Below are positions 13,057-20,483 of a DNA stretch of 25,324 bases, in pieces. Positions within the stretch are counted from its first letter, which is position 1. Every line of letters starts with the position of its first letter. The notes under the pieces are model-generated. The model was given only the letters and a program-made list of their open reading frames with translations, was not told where the DNA came from and made no database searches. Location: positions 1 to 25,324 of the IMG/VR virus record IMGVR_UViG_3300008107_000359. One strand, written 5' to 3'. The translations under genes and the position numbers were made by a program. Origin of the DNA: a virus.

Positions 13057-14958
13057 ATGGCAAAAGAGGAGATACTAATTGATTTGAAAATTGACCAAGC
13101 ACAAAGTGCAAGAAACTTAGACGAGGTTGCAAAGTCAACGCGTGAACTTGAAAAAGCAAAAAGGCAACTTGACTTTAGAACTGAAGAAGGAAGGAAAGCC
13201 ATCTTACTGGCAAACGAACAGCTAAATAAAAATAATGCCATTATAAAAGAAAACGCTTCGGCTCTAAATAAGCAGCGAATGAATGTCGGTAACTATACCG
13301 ATTCAATCCTTCAAGCAGTTCCGGGGCTTGGTAAGTTTTCCGGAGGCATCAACGGTTTAAACATGGCGTTTAAGGCTAACCCGATCGGCTTAGTAATTAC
13401 TGCTTTGGTTGCTTTAAAGGGTATCTTTTCGCAAAATGCGGTAGTAGCCGACAAGTTATCTTTTATTTTTGAAGGTTTTAATAAAGGTCTTCAAAGTATA
13501 ATTGATTCAATAGTTACAACTGTCAGCTCATTGGATAATTTAAAGGCAGCATTTCTAAATCCAATTGACACTATCACTTCATTTTTTTCCAAAACAAAAC
13601 AGGCGGCAGTTGCAGGATATGAAGCAGCGGAGGCAGCAGACGCATTTGGAGCAGCACAGGCAAGGGCGGCTCAACAAATAAAGATTGCAGACATTCAGAT
13701 AACGTCACTTGAAAAAAGCCTAAAGGATAGGACTAAAAACGAACAGGAACGGATTGCAATAGCTAACCAGATTGCTGACATGGAAATAGCCAATTCAGAA
13801 AGGCGGGCTAAAATTGCATCCGATGAATTGGCTAACGAGCAATTAAGATTAAAAGGTAAGACGCTATCAGGCGAAGAGGAAACAAGATTAGTAGAATTAG
13901 AAACAGTTGTTTTTGAGGCAAACGAAGAAAAGAAAATTGCAGCAGCAACAAGATCAACCAGAATAAATATTTTGCTGGCCAAAGAGGAAGCTAGTTTAAA
14001 ATCAGATAATGCCATAACAGCGCGTGAACGAGAACAAGCGGAATCCGATTTTAGGGTTCAACTTTTGCGCGAAGAAAACGAACAGAAAAAACAGGTTTTA
14101 CAAGAATTACAAGATTGGATCAATGCCAATAATGAAGCGGCAGAGGTTGCAGAAATTAGGAGAAGGGATGCTGAGTTTGAAAGGACTGTCCAAGAGATGC
14201 AACAAAACCAAGAGTGGCAACAAGAAAAAACGGAAGCTGATGAAATTATAAACGAACAGTGGATCAATGGGATTTTAAACAGAAAAAAACAAGAAGAACA
14301 ATTCGCGAAAGAAACAGCCGAACGCGAAAAGGCACTTTATCAAAATAGGTTTCAAATCGCTTCTGGTTTTTTTGCAAGCATTACTCAATTGCTTGGAAAA
14401 AACACAGCAGAGGGAAAAGCAGCAGCGGTGTTAAGCATAGCCAGTTCAACTGCCGAAGGTATTGCCAAAGCTACTGCCGCAGGTGCAGGTTTGATTTTTC
14501 CTAAAAATATTGTTGCGATATTGTCAGGAATAACAGCCGTTTTATCTGGAGCTGCACAAGCTAAATCCGTTCTAGGTTTTGAAAGAGGCGGCTTACTAAA
14601 ATTCAATAACGGAGGCGTACTCAATGGTCCTAGTCACGCTAACGGAGGTATTCCTTTTTCGGTCGGTGGCAGACTAGGCTTTGAGGCCGAGGGAGGCGAA
14701 ACGATAATCAATAAGAAATCAAGCGCAATGTTTCGGCCTATGCTATCAGCTATCAACGTGGCTGGGGGTGGGGTACAATTTGCGGAAGGTGGTGTTTTGG
14801 GCTTCCCATCTTCAGCAATAGACAGCTTTGCAAACCCGGGCTTTGACATTTCACGGCTTGAGTCATTTATAGCCAATCTAAAAGTACAAGTAGCGGTTGA
14901 GGATATAAACGATGGCCAAAAGAACTACGCAGAAATAACCGACAGGGCGCAATTTTAA
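13057..14958 (+). CDS. Tail tape measure protein (633 aa)
   Basis: Long helical protein with a charged coiled-coil N-terminus, a hydrophobic stretch at residues about 106-123 (ANPIGLVITALVALKGIF), a long Glu/Lys/Gln-rich coiled coil (about 205-430) and a second hydrophobic, Ala/Gly-rich region near 450-505 (e.g. NIVAILSGITAVLSGAAQAK). The C-terminus has Gly-rich repeats ending GGVLNGPSHANGGIPF and GFEAEGGETIINKKSS, typical of tape measures. It sets tail length and probably helps DNA injection. At about 1.5 angstrom per residue, 633 residues suggest a tail near 95 nm. No lytic transglycosylase or peptidase motif is seen. Confidence 0.85.
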   Translation: MAKEEILIDLKIDQAQSARNLDEVAKSTRELEKAKRQLDFRTEEGRKAILLANEQLNKNNAIIKENASALNKQRMNVGNYTDSILQAVPGLGKFSGGINGLNMAFKANPIGLVITALVALKGIFSQNAVVADKLSFIFEGFNKGLQSIIDSIVTTVSSLDNLKAAFLNPIDTITSFFSKTKQAAVAGYEAAEAADAFGAAQARAAQQIKIADIQITSLEKSLKDRTKNEQERIAIANQIADMEIANSERRAKIASDELANEQLRLKGKTLSGEEETRLVELETVVFEANEEKKIAAATRSTRINILLAKEEASLKSDNAITAREREQAESDFRVQLLREENEQKKQVLQELQDWINANNEAAEVAEIRRRDAEFERTVQEMQQNQEWQQEKTEADEIINEQWINGILNRKKQEEQFAKETAEREKALYQNRFQIASGFFASITQLLGKNTAEGKAAAVLSIASSTAEGIAKATAAGAGLIFPKNIVAILSGITAVLSGAAQAKSVLGFERGGLLKFNNGGVLNGPSHANGGIPFSVGGRLGFEAEGGETIINKKSSAMFRPMLSAINVAGGGVQFAEGGVLGFPSSAIDSFANPGFDISRLESFIANLKVQVAVEDINDGQKNYAEITDRAQF

Positions 14959-14961
14959 AGC

Positions 14962-15186
14962 ATGGAGATAAAAATAATTGATGGAAAGGAATTTGTAGAC
15001 CTTTCAACCGTTCGAAGTGTTTTAGATTCTCGCGGCTTTATTGAGATGTTTGAAAGTAACCTATCGAGGTGTAAGACGTTCGTAATGGCTTATGAAGAGG
15101 TCGAGGTAATTCACGAAAAAATAACAGGGCGAAGAAGATACAGCGGTTACGATAGTTTTTCCCATGTAAAGTATAGGCTAAAATAA
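14962..15186 (+). CDS. Small hypothetical protein (74 aa)
   Basis: Starts three bases after the tape measure stop: MEIKIIDGKEFVDLSTVRSV..., with a basic segment KITGRRRYSGYD near the end. A winged-helix-like fold is imaginable, but no clear motif supports it. It is the last gene before the 176-bp control region; its stop lies within the A-rich stretch that reads as a U-tract for a minus-strand terminator. Confidence 0.6.
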   Translation: MEIKIIDGKEFVDLSTVRSVLDSRGFIEMFESNLSRCKTFVMAYEEVEVIHEKITGRRRYSGYDSFSHVKYRLK

Positions 15187-15216
15187 AAAGAGGGCATAGC
15201 TAAGTGTCCTCTCTTT
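15181..15216 (-). terminator. Intrinsic terminator, best on the minus strand
   Basis: AAAGAG (15187-15192) pairs with CTCTTT (15211-15216), then GG/CC and CA/TG with two one-base bulges, about 10 bp around an 8-nt loop. On the minus strand the stem is followed by TTTTTATTTT, a good U-tract. On the plus strand only TTTGG follows, so plus-strand termination of the tape-measure transcript should be weaker. Confidence 0.5.
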
Positions 15217-15255
15217 GGCAATTTTGTTTTCTCGAACGAGTTGCTATACTCCCCG

Positions 15256-15289
15256 CAAGTCAGTTAAAGGCGACTTGGTTTACCTTTAA
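15256..15289 (+). promoter_or_regulatory. Possible H-type RNA pseudoknot upstream of the prohead protease
   Basis: CAAGTC (15256-15261) pairs with GACTTG (15272-15277), a 6-bp stem. Its loop contains TTAAAGG (15264-15270), which pairs perfectly with CCTTTAA (15283-15289), a 7-bp stem. Loops of 2, 1 and 5 nt fit a classic H-type pseudoknot on the plus strand. It could control translation or mRNA stability of the capsid-morphogenesis genes if a transcript covers it. Confidence 0.4.
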
Positions 15290-15298
15290 ATCTTAGTG

Positions 15299-15328
15299 CA
15301 AATATACACAATTTGAACAAAGTTCAAT
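15299..15328 (-). promoter_or_regulatory. Minus-strand promoter (TTG-N18-TATATTTG)
   Basis: The complement reads ATTG (15328-15325), an 18-base spacer (15324-15307) and TATATTTG (15306-15299), matching TAnnTTTG fully and the -33 element as TTG. The spacer and -33 are covered by a 15-bp inverted repeat. Expected start is near 15292. It points away from the capsid genes, into the candidate small RNA. Confidence 0.45.
15313..15327. promoter_or_regulatory. Candidate operator TTGAAC-AAA-GTTCAA
   Basis: A perfect 6-bp inverted repeat with a 3-bp spacer. It overlaps the -33 element and spacer of the minus-strand promoter, the position expected of a repressor site. A dimeric helix-turn-helix protein is the likely type of binder, but which one is unknown. 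Confidence 0.4.
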
Positions 15329-15362
15329 AGTTCACAGCCCCAACGGTGCGAATTTTACGCGC

Positions 15363-16400
15363 ATGGGAGACATATTCATTGTCGGTCAGATAGGGTCAGG
15401 GCAAGATGAGCAAACAGGCGCATTCATTAAAGGCGTTGAGCTTGTCGATGTTATTGCCCAATTCAGAGCCATCCCAGAATCAAAAAAAGATATTGAGGTA
15501 GTTATTGATTCACCGGGTGGATATGTAGACACGGGAGACTCAATCTATAATTATCTCGAATCAAAGAAAGCAGAAGGTTACAATATTACAACCGTCCAAC
15601 GCGGTATAGTTGGATCGATTGCCACAAAGATATTTTTAGCAGGTGACCAAAGGATAGTAAACGATTCTCAAGAGTTCTTTATACACAATCCTTTAGTGCA
15701 AAATGTGTCAGGTGACGCCAACGTAATGCAGTCAATCGCTAATCAATTAGAGCAATCCAAGAAGCGTTTAATGCAATTCTACATTGACAAAACGGGAAAT
15801 AATCAGGCGGCTATTGAGCCATTAATGAATGAAGAAACAAGCCTTTCGGCAGATCAGGCGGTGGCGTTAGGTTTTGCCACAAAAAAAGTATCTACCCAAA
15901 AAGAGTACGCAACAATTAAAAAAAATATGGACTTCAAAAAAATGTTTGAGGATTTCAAATCTGAAATCAAAGCAATGTTACCAATGCAGCCAGAGCAAAA
16001 GCCTAAGGCAATGGAATTAAAACTTGCGGACGGTTCAATTGTAACGAGTGACGCGGCTGACGCTTCTGCTCTTGTAGGTAGCGCAACAAATGCACCTGAT
16101 GGAACTCACCCTCTTGCAAACGGTTCGTCAATCGTAGTTGCAGGCGGTAAGATTACCGAGGTGAAGCCAGCGGCAGAAATAGAAGACAAATATGTAACCG
16201 TAGCGCAATTCCAAGAATTTGCTGCGATGGTGAAAGACTCTTTGAGCGCGGTGGTAAAACCTGTGAACGAGTTGAAAGCAAACTTTGACAGCGAATTGGT
16301 GAACATAAAAAACCAAATCAAAGGAAAACACACGCCACCCACACAGCGCGTAAACGAGGGGGGATTAAGTCCAGCAGAGCAGTATTTAAAAAGAAAATAA
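15363..16400 (+). CDS. ClpP-type (S14/S49-like) prohead maturation protease with C-terminal scaffold-like region (345 aa)
   Basis: The N-terminal ~190 residues are ClpP-like: VVIDSPGGYVDTGDSIYNYL (48-65), the nucleophile S85 in GIVGSIATKIFLAG, and H108 in EFFIHNPLV. After residue about 195 the sequence is helical and charged, then Ala-rich (LADGSIVTSDAADASALVGS, then THPLANGSSIVVAGGKITEV), and it ends in a coiled-coil-like region (QFQEFAAMVKDSLSAVVKPV). That fits a fused scaffold. It should process capsid and scaffold proteins during prohead maturation. The start at ATG 15363 follows the 176-bp control region. The next gene is the major capsid protein, as expected. The exact family (S14 versus S49) is judged by eye. 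Confidence 0.85.
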   Translation: MGDIFIVGQIGSGQDEQTGAFIKGVELVDVIAQFRAIPESKKDIEVVIDSPGGYVDTGDSIYNYLESKKAEGYNITTVQRGIVGSIATKIFLAGDQRIVNDSQEFFIHNPLVQNVSGDANVMQSIANQLEQSKKRLMQFYIDKTGNNQAAIEPLMNEETSLSADQAVALGFATKKVSTQKEYATIKKNMDFKKMFEDFKSEIKAMLPMQPEQKPKAMELKLADGSIVTSDAADASALVGSATNAPDGTHPLANGSSIVVAGGKITEVKPAAEIEDKYVTVAQFQEFAAMVKDSLSAVVKPVNELKANFDSELVNIKNQIKGKHTPPTQRVNEGGLSPAEQYLKRK

Positions 16401-16415
16401 AAACGAAAAAACAAA

Positions 16416-17354
16416 ATGCCAAATCCATCAATAACCAGCAACTACGCAGGTATAACCACCGGAGAAGCCCTCCAGCTGCTTGTACTTGGTAACGAAGCGT
16501 TTGAAAAAAACAGCTTCATGTTTCACGAAGACATTGACGATAAAGGTCTTGAATTGACTCGTATGGTTGTAGGTGCAAACCTAATCCAACCTTACGCGGC
16601 ACAACCTTCAAACCCTAGTGAAGCGATGACCTTTAGTCCTCGCAGACTTGACCCTGTCGAGGTAATGCTTTACGACCATTTCAACCCTAAGGAGTTCCGT
16701 TCTTATTGGAAGGAGTTTCAAAAAGAGGGATCATTGGCGGACAAAGACATTGCGCCAGAAATCAAAAATGCAATCGTAGCAAACTACGCAAAGCGTGTGA
16801 ACAACCAGCTAGGTCAATTGATCTGGTCAGGTGACACCACTACTACCGGGGCGTTGCGATTCATCAACGGTATTATCACAAAGGCCACAGCCGATGCGAA
16901 CGTTCCAAAGGTTAGCCCAGCTGGTAACATCGATGCGACTAACGTTATCGCTCGTTTGACGGCCACACACGCTCTTATTTCGGATGCGTTGTTTGCAGAT
17001 GCAGATGGAACATTGCACATGAGTACACGCGATTTTCGCTTCTATCAAGATGCGTTGATTGCAATAAGCGCAAAGGGGCCTACTCCTGATTCATTGAATG
17101 CACCTGTGACTACCTTCAAAGGTATGCCAATTAAGCATTACAGCACTTTCCCTACAAACCGGATTTTGTTTGCAAAGGCTTCTAACGGAGCTACTTCAAA
17201 CTTGGTAGCGGGAATGAATAAGAACTCGGACGTTGACGATATTAAGATCGAGCGTTGGAGACCAGAAGGCGACACGTATTTCATCAAAGCTAATTTCAGC
17301 TTGGATGTAAACTACGGTTTTGGTGAAGAATTAGTATTGTATAACCCTTCTTAA
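16416..17354 (+). CDS. Major capsid protein, HK97-like fold (312 aa)
   Basis: A 312-residue protein encoded right after the prohead protease. The pattern NNQLGQLIWSGDTTTTGALR, FINGIITKA, then ALFADADGTLHMSTRDFRFY, FKGMPIKHY and LVAGMNKNSDVDDIKIERWR matches compact Bacteroidota phage major capsid proteins, including the LIWSGD...GI P-domain segment and the late FKGMPI. It forms the icosahedral shell. A pre-cleavage delta domain is not obvious at its N-terminus, which suits a separate scaffold region on the protease. Its start context (AAAACAAAATG) is A-rich as at other strongly expressed late genes here. Confidence 0.85.
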   Translation: MPNPSITSNYAGITTGEALQLLVLGNEAFEKNSFMFHEDIDDKGLELTRMVVGANLIQPYAAQPSNPSEAMTFSPRRLDPVEVMLYDHFNPKEFRSYWKEFQKEGSLADKDIAPEIKNAIVANYAKRVNNQLGQLIWSGDTTTTGALRFINGIITKATADANVPKVSPAGNIDATNVIARLTATHALISDALFADADGTLHMSTRDFRFYQDALIAISAKGPTPDSLNAPVTTFKGMPIKHYSTFPTNRILFAKASNGATSNLVAGMNKNSDVDDIKIERWRPEGDTYFIKANFSLDVNYGFGEELVLYNPS

Positions 17355-17363
17355 TTTAAGAAT

Positions 17364-17765
17364 ATGCCAGTAACAACAAGATTCTCAAATCAAAATGATC
17401 CTAACGTCCTCGGCAACGAGGGCATTAGCTCAAACGGTGCAGCCATTGCATACGCGGCAACTTTAGAAATGCCAAGACCTCCTAAGAGAGCGTTAAAACA
17501 TTTTGTTCAAATTGCGCAACTTACAGGAGCGTTAACACTCAATGCAACAAACATTGTAACGCGTGGCGATTACGAAGACGGTGACGAAGTAAATATTTGC
17601 GTAACGTGTGACGGTACTGCTAGGACTATCACATGGGGCACTTTGTTCCGCCCTGCGGTAGCCGCTACATGGGTAATCCCTATTAACGGAACCGGTTTGG
17701 CTAAGTGTTTATTCTTAGATGGCAAACTGCACGTCTATTCTCAAACCATGCTTGTAACGTTATAA
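17364..17765 (+). CDS. Small beta-rich virion protein, possible capsid decoration (133 aa)
   Basis: The second half reads as a beta-sandwich: HFVQIAQLTGALTLNATNIV, GDYEDGDEVNICVTCDGTAR, TITWGTLFRPAVAATWVIPI and CLFLDGKLHVYSQTMLVTL. The DGTARTITWGT pattern recurs in phage virion proteins. Its position directly after the major capsid gene suggests a decoration or head-stabilising protein, although a tail role is not excluded. It is separated by one base from the tail-tube-like gene. Confidence 0.55.
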   Translation: MPVTTRFSNQNDPNVLGNEGISSNGAAIAYAATLEMPRPPKRALKHFVQIAQLTGALTLNATNIVTRGDYEDGDEVNICVTCDGTARTITWGTLFRPAVAATWVIPINGTGLAKCLFLDGKLHVYSQTMLVTL

Positions 17766-17766
17766 T

Positions 17767-18621
17767 ATGGCCGATTGCGGGAACATACAAATTGGGGCGG
17801 TCTATGACTGCCTTAACCTACCACAGCCGGGCAACTCGCCCTACTTAGTATTGGTTAACAAAGACGATTTGAACGCTGGGTCTATTACTTACAACACCGC
17901 TGGGACGCTTATCACGAACTTAACGCTTGCCACAAACAAGCCCGCGTATTTGTTCGAAGGGTTTAAGGATTCTGTAAAGTCAAAGATTGACTTAGTTCAG
18001 ACCGATACAGGCCCGATGTATAAGCACATGGTAGACTTAGTTGTTTACGATGTTAGCCCGGTGCAGCGTCAAAACTTAGAGCGGATGTGTCGCGGTTCTG
18101 TTTCTGCTTTTGTAGAAAAGAGAAAGAAGAACTCGGATTCATTTGAGCTTTACGGTGCAGATGCGGGATTGTATGTAGTACCCGGAACGCTTTATTCGTC
18201 TAACGAAAACGGTGGGGTATTCAAAGTAAGCCTTGCTTCTTTGGATGGTCAGGAAGAGTCTAAGATGCAGCAGACAATTCTAGCTACTGATTGGGCTACA
18301 ACCAGAGCTTTAGTGCAAGGGTTAGCATTCCAGCCTACTATCACTTCGTTAAACGTTACAGCAATAGCAGCCGCAGGAGGTACAGCGGTAACCGTAACAG
18401 GTACGAACTTCTTCGGAGGTGCAGGCGTGAATCAGGTAATAAGCGTTGTGTGGGTAAATCAGAATACAGGTGCGAGGGTAACTCAAACGGGTTTGTCTGG
18501 TATCACTAACACGAACATTACAATCGCTTCATCAGTAGCGGTAACGGCTGGTAACAGTCATAAACTTGAGGTAACTACTACCAGAGGCGTTGCGTTGACG
18601 GTCGCACTAGTGACTTCGTAA
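17767..18621 (+). CDS. Tail-tube-like major structural protein with C-terminal TIG/Ig-like domain (284 aa)
   Basis: Residues 1-188 look like a phage major tail protein, with CGNIQIGAVYDCLNLPQPGN, the strand-rich middle (KPAYLFEGFKDSVKSKID, MVDLVVYDVSPVQRQNLERM) and VSAFVEKRKKNSDSFELYGA. Residues about 190-284 (PTITSLNVTAIAAAGGTAVTVTG...) have the form of an IPT/TIG Ig-like domain. Such domains decorate tail tubes and capsids and may bind host glycans. A strong terminator follows at 18659-18696. Tail-tube identity is moderately sure; a capsid decoration role is the alternative. Confidence 0.55.
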   Translation: MADCGNIQIGAVYDCLNLPQPGNSPYLVLVNKDDLNAGSITYNTAGTLITNLTLATNKPAYLFEGFKDSVKSKIDLVQTDTGPMYKHMVDLVVYDVSPVQRQNLERMCRGSVSAFVEKRKKNSDSFELYGADAGLYVVPGTLYSSNENGGVFKVSLASLDGQEESKMQQTILATDWATTRALVQGLAFQPTITSLNVTAIAAAGGTAVTVTGTNFFGGAGVNQVISVVWVNQNTGARVTQTGLSGITNTNITIASSVAVTAGNSHKLEVTTTRGVALTVALVTS

Positions 18622-18658
18622 GGAATTAGGGGTTTAGGTTTTCATAGAAGTTGGAAGA

Positions 18659-18696
18659 GGGGCGGGGTTTAAATATGAGCCTTGCCCCTTTTTTTT
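18659..18696 (+). terminator. Strong rho-independent terminator
   Basis: GGGGCGGGG (18659-18667) pairs with CCTTGCCCC (18680-18688), 9 bp with two G-U, loop of 12, followed by eight T (18689-18696). It separates the capsid/tail-tube genes from the portal genes. No clear promoter was found between it and 18717, so the portal genes depend on read-through or on a start inside an upstream gene. Confidence 0.8.
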
Positions 18697-18716
18697 AAAA
18701 ATTCAAATTAAAAAAT

Positions 18717-18911
18717 ATGGCACAAGTAAAATTGAAAGACGAAACAGAGCGGATAACCTTCAATGGTCGGTCGGCCGACATCACAAGAGAAAATCTCACA
18801 TGGGAAAAATATGAGTGGGTGAAATTAAATCACCCGGCACTCGTTCCAAAATTTGTAGTAACTGAAGATGAACCAAAAACAAAAGCAAATGGCAAAGGAG
18901 AAAAAGAGTAA
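18717..18911 (+). CDS. Small hypothetical protein (64 aa)
   Basis: Begins MAQVKLKDETERITFNGRSA, with a folded segment (DITRENLTWEKYEWVKLNHP) and a Lys/Gly/Glu tail. The form resembles small phage proteins encoded beside portal or head-tail genes, but no assignment is safe. It is the first gene after the terminator at 18659-18696. The start context (AAAAAATATGG) is A/T-rich like its neighbours. It overlaps the next gene. Confidence 0.6.
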   Translation: MAQVKLKDETERITFNGRSADITRENLTWEKYEWVKLNHPALVPKFVVTEDEPKTKANGKGEKE

Positions 18912-19098
18912 CGATAACGAAGCGTTGGCAAAAACATTAAAGCCACGTTATTCAGTTGTTTCCGTTCCTAATGGTGAAGGATGGAAAAACATAACAAAGG
19001 AAGATTTCACCGATGTTGACGCATACGCGATCCTAGAATTCTGGGATACTATCGAAGGTTTCGACAAAGAAAAAGCTATCAAATCAATATTTGAGTGA
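18868..19098 (+). CDS. Small hypothetical protein (76 aa)
   Basis: The frame opens at ATG 18868 (44-base overlap with the previous gene); an in-frame ATG at 18889 giving MAKEKKSNDNEALAKTLKPR is an equally good or better start with a 23-base overlap. The C-terminal part (YSVVSVPNGEGWKNITKEDF, DAYAILEFWDTIEGFDKE) looks folded. It ends in a GTGA overlap with the portal gene, so it may couple translation of the portal. No family is recognised. Confidence 0.55.
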   Translation: MNQKQKQMAKEKKSNDNEALAKTLKPRYSVVSVPNGEGWKNITKEDFTDVDAYAILEFWDTIEGFDKEKAIKSIFE

Positions 19099-20483
19099 TT
19101 ATTCCCGGACGTGAGGTATTAGTTAAGCGGTTGCCTATAAGGACTCGCAATGTTGATCGAGTACAATCTTTCGACACGGATAACCTATACCCTCAAAGGT
19201 CTCAAGAAACGTGGTATAGGAGCTACACGCTTTCGGGCATCATTCCTAAAAAAGCCGGGTTTCTGAATGGTGAGGGCTTCGAGCAAGTAGAGCTTAATGA
19301 TTTAGTAGTTCACGGTGAAGGTCTTGAGGCCGTTACCATGCGCGAGCTTTTAGATAACACGGCCTATGCAAAAGCATGGGCTAAAGGTTTTGCGTGGCAT
19401 ATCAACTACAATCTGAATTACACCATTGCATCGATCAAGCCAATCCCTTTTGAGTATTGCAGATTAGGTATTGCAGACCATGACGGCAACGTTGAAAAGA
19501 TAGCTTATTGCACCAATTGGGAGCGTGACTACGGCAAGGAAGAAAAGCAAAGGGAAATTATCTTTTACGATAAGTTTGACCCAGATCCTGAACATCTAGC
19601 TGAAGAGTTTGCCGAGTATGGGGTAGAAGGCTACAAAGGCCAGATCATGTACTGGACACCAGAGAAAAATAAATACCCTCTTTGTTCTTTTGATTCTGTT
19701 TTCGAGTTAGCACAAAACCAATACGAGATAATGCTATACTCGCTTAACCAGTCGGCTAACGGTTTTAGCGCGGGACATATCTTTGTTTTCCCAGGTTCGT
19801 TTCAAAACGACCAGGAGCGGGAAGCATACAAGAAAAGGTTATTATCTCACAAAGGAGGTCTAGGTGCTGGTTCAATAATGATAATCGAAGCAGGAACTAA
19901 GGACATCAAAGTAGGTGACCTGCTTGCAAAAACTGATTTGCAAAACAACGATACCATGTTCCAAAACACATTGAACTGGATCGAAAAAAGCATACTTCAA
20001 AACTACGGGATGCCTTATGAGATCGTAGGCAGGCAGACCGAGGGCGCTATGTTCAGCCGTCAACAAATCGAAGACGCTTACACGTACTACAACTCGGTAA
20101 CCCGTGACGAAAGGGTAGAGTTAAGCCGAGTGTTTAAAAAGGTTTTCCAGTTTTGGAATAAGCCTATAAATTCAGACTTTACCATTAAGCCACAGGTTTA
20201 TGACGTTGCGGGGGCAGCTTTACCAGCTCAAGGAGCGCAACAAGCCCAGCCAAACCAACCTACCGAAGTTAAAGCAGTTGACGAAGCCCAGCAAGCCATT
20301 GACACGGTAATACGTGGACTGTCTCGAAGAGATGCTTCAAAAGTATTCGCTTACGTGAACGACTTTAAGAATGGGCGAATGAATTTAGAACAGGCCAAAA
20401 CATTTTTAATGCCATTCCTCGGAACGGATGAAAACGTAATGAAATTCTTACAAGACCCAGAAGGGGACGGAGCCGATGCCTAA
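19095..20483 (+). CDS. Portal protein (462 aa), GTG start
   Basis: The GTG at 19095 overlaps the preceding stop (GTGA). The sequence has a portal-like layout: an N-terminal wing (DNLYPQRSQETWYRSYTLSG, IIPKKAGFLNGEGFE), a central region (AKGFAWHINYNLNYTIASIK), a stem/clip region (GAGSIMIIEAGTKDIKVGDL, NTLNWIEKSILQNYGMPYEI), MFSRQQIEDAYTYYNSVTRD and a helical crown VELSRVFKKVFQFW. The C-terminus is Ala/Gln/Pro-rich, then helical. The dodecameric portal is the DNA channel to which terminase and the connector dock. It is encoded after the capsid and tail-tube genes instead of straight after terL, which is unusual. Confidence 0.8.
   Translation: MIIPGREVLVKRLPIRTRNVDRVQSFDTDNLYPQRSQETWYRSYTLSGIIPKKAGFLNGEGFEQVELNDLVVHGEGLEAVTMRELLDNTAYAKAWAKGFAWHINYNLNYTIASIKPIPFEYCRLGIADHDGNVEKIAYCTNWERDYGKEEKQREIIFYDKFDPDPEHLAEEFAEYGVEGYKGQIMYWTPEKNKYPLCSFDSVFELAQNQYEIMLYSLNQSANGFSAGHIFVFPGSFQNDQEREAYKKRLLSHKGGLGAGSIMIIEAGTKDIKVGDLLAKTDLQNNDTMFQNTLNWIEKSILQNYGMPYEIVGRQTEGAMFSRQQIEDAYTYYNSVTRDERVELSRVFKKVFQFWNKPINSDFTIKPQVYDVAGAALPAQGAQQAQPNQPTEVKAVDEAQQAIDTVIRGLSRRDASKVFAYVNDFKNGRMNLEQAKTFLMPFLGTDENVMKFLQDPEGDGADA

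Larger units (their letters stand above)
15178..15293 (-). ncRNA. Candidate minus-strand small RNA (~115 nt)
   Basis: On the minus strand, a promoter-like TTG-N18-TATATTTG (15327-15299) is followed, reading leftward, by about 115 bases with no usable ORF. They include complementary segments (TTAAAGG/CCTTTAA and CAAGTC/GACTTG), a GAGT/ACTC hairpin and a CTCG-AA-CGAG-type palindrome. The stretch ends in a bulged 10-bp hairpin (15187-15216) followed by TTTTTATTTT on that strand. Promoter, non-coding structured body and intrinsic terminator in order are the evidence. The RNA would be convergent with the genes to its left and antisense only to the end of the 74-aa gene. Targets are unknown. A bidirectional terminator alone could explain the left half. 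Confidence 0.45.

Noticed and set aside
13695-14015. Long minus-strand ORF inside the tape measure gene
   Set aside because: It is the antisense of a coiled-coil coding sequence with skewed Leu/Ser composition, and no start context or neighbour supports it. Other minus-strand frames over 60 codons were rejected for the same reason.
15281-15288. TACCTTTA as a plus-strand -7 box for the prohead protease
   Set aside because: No TTTG or TTG lies at about 19 bases upstream, and the bases are already used by the perfect TTAAAGG/CCTTTAA pairing.
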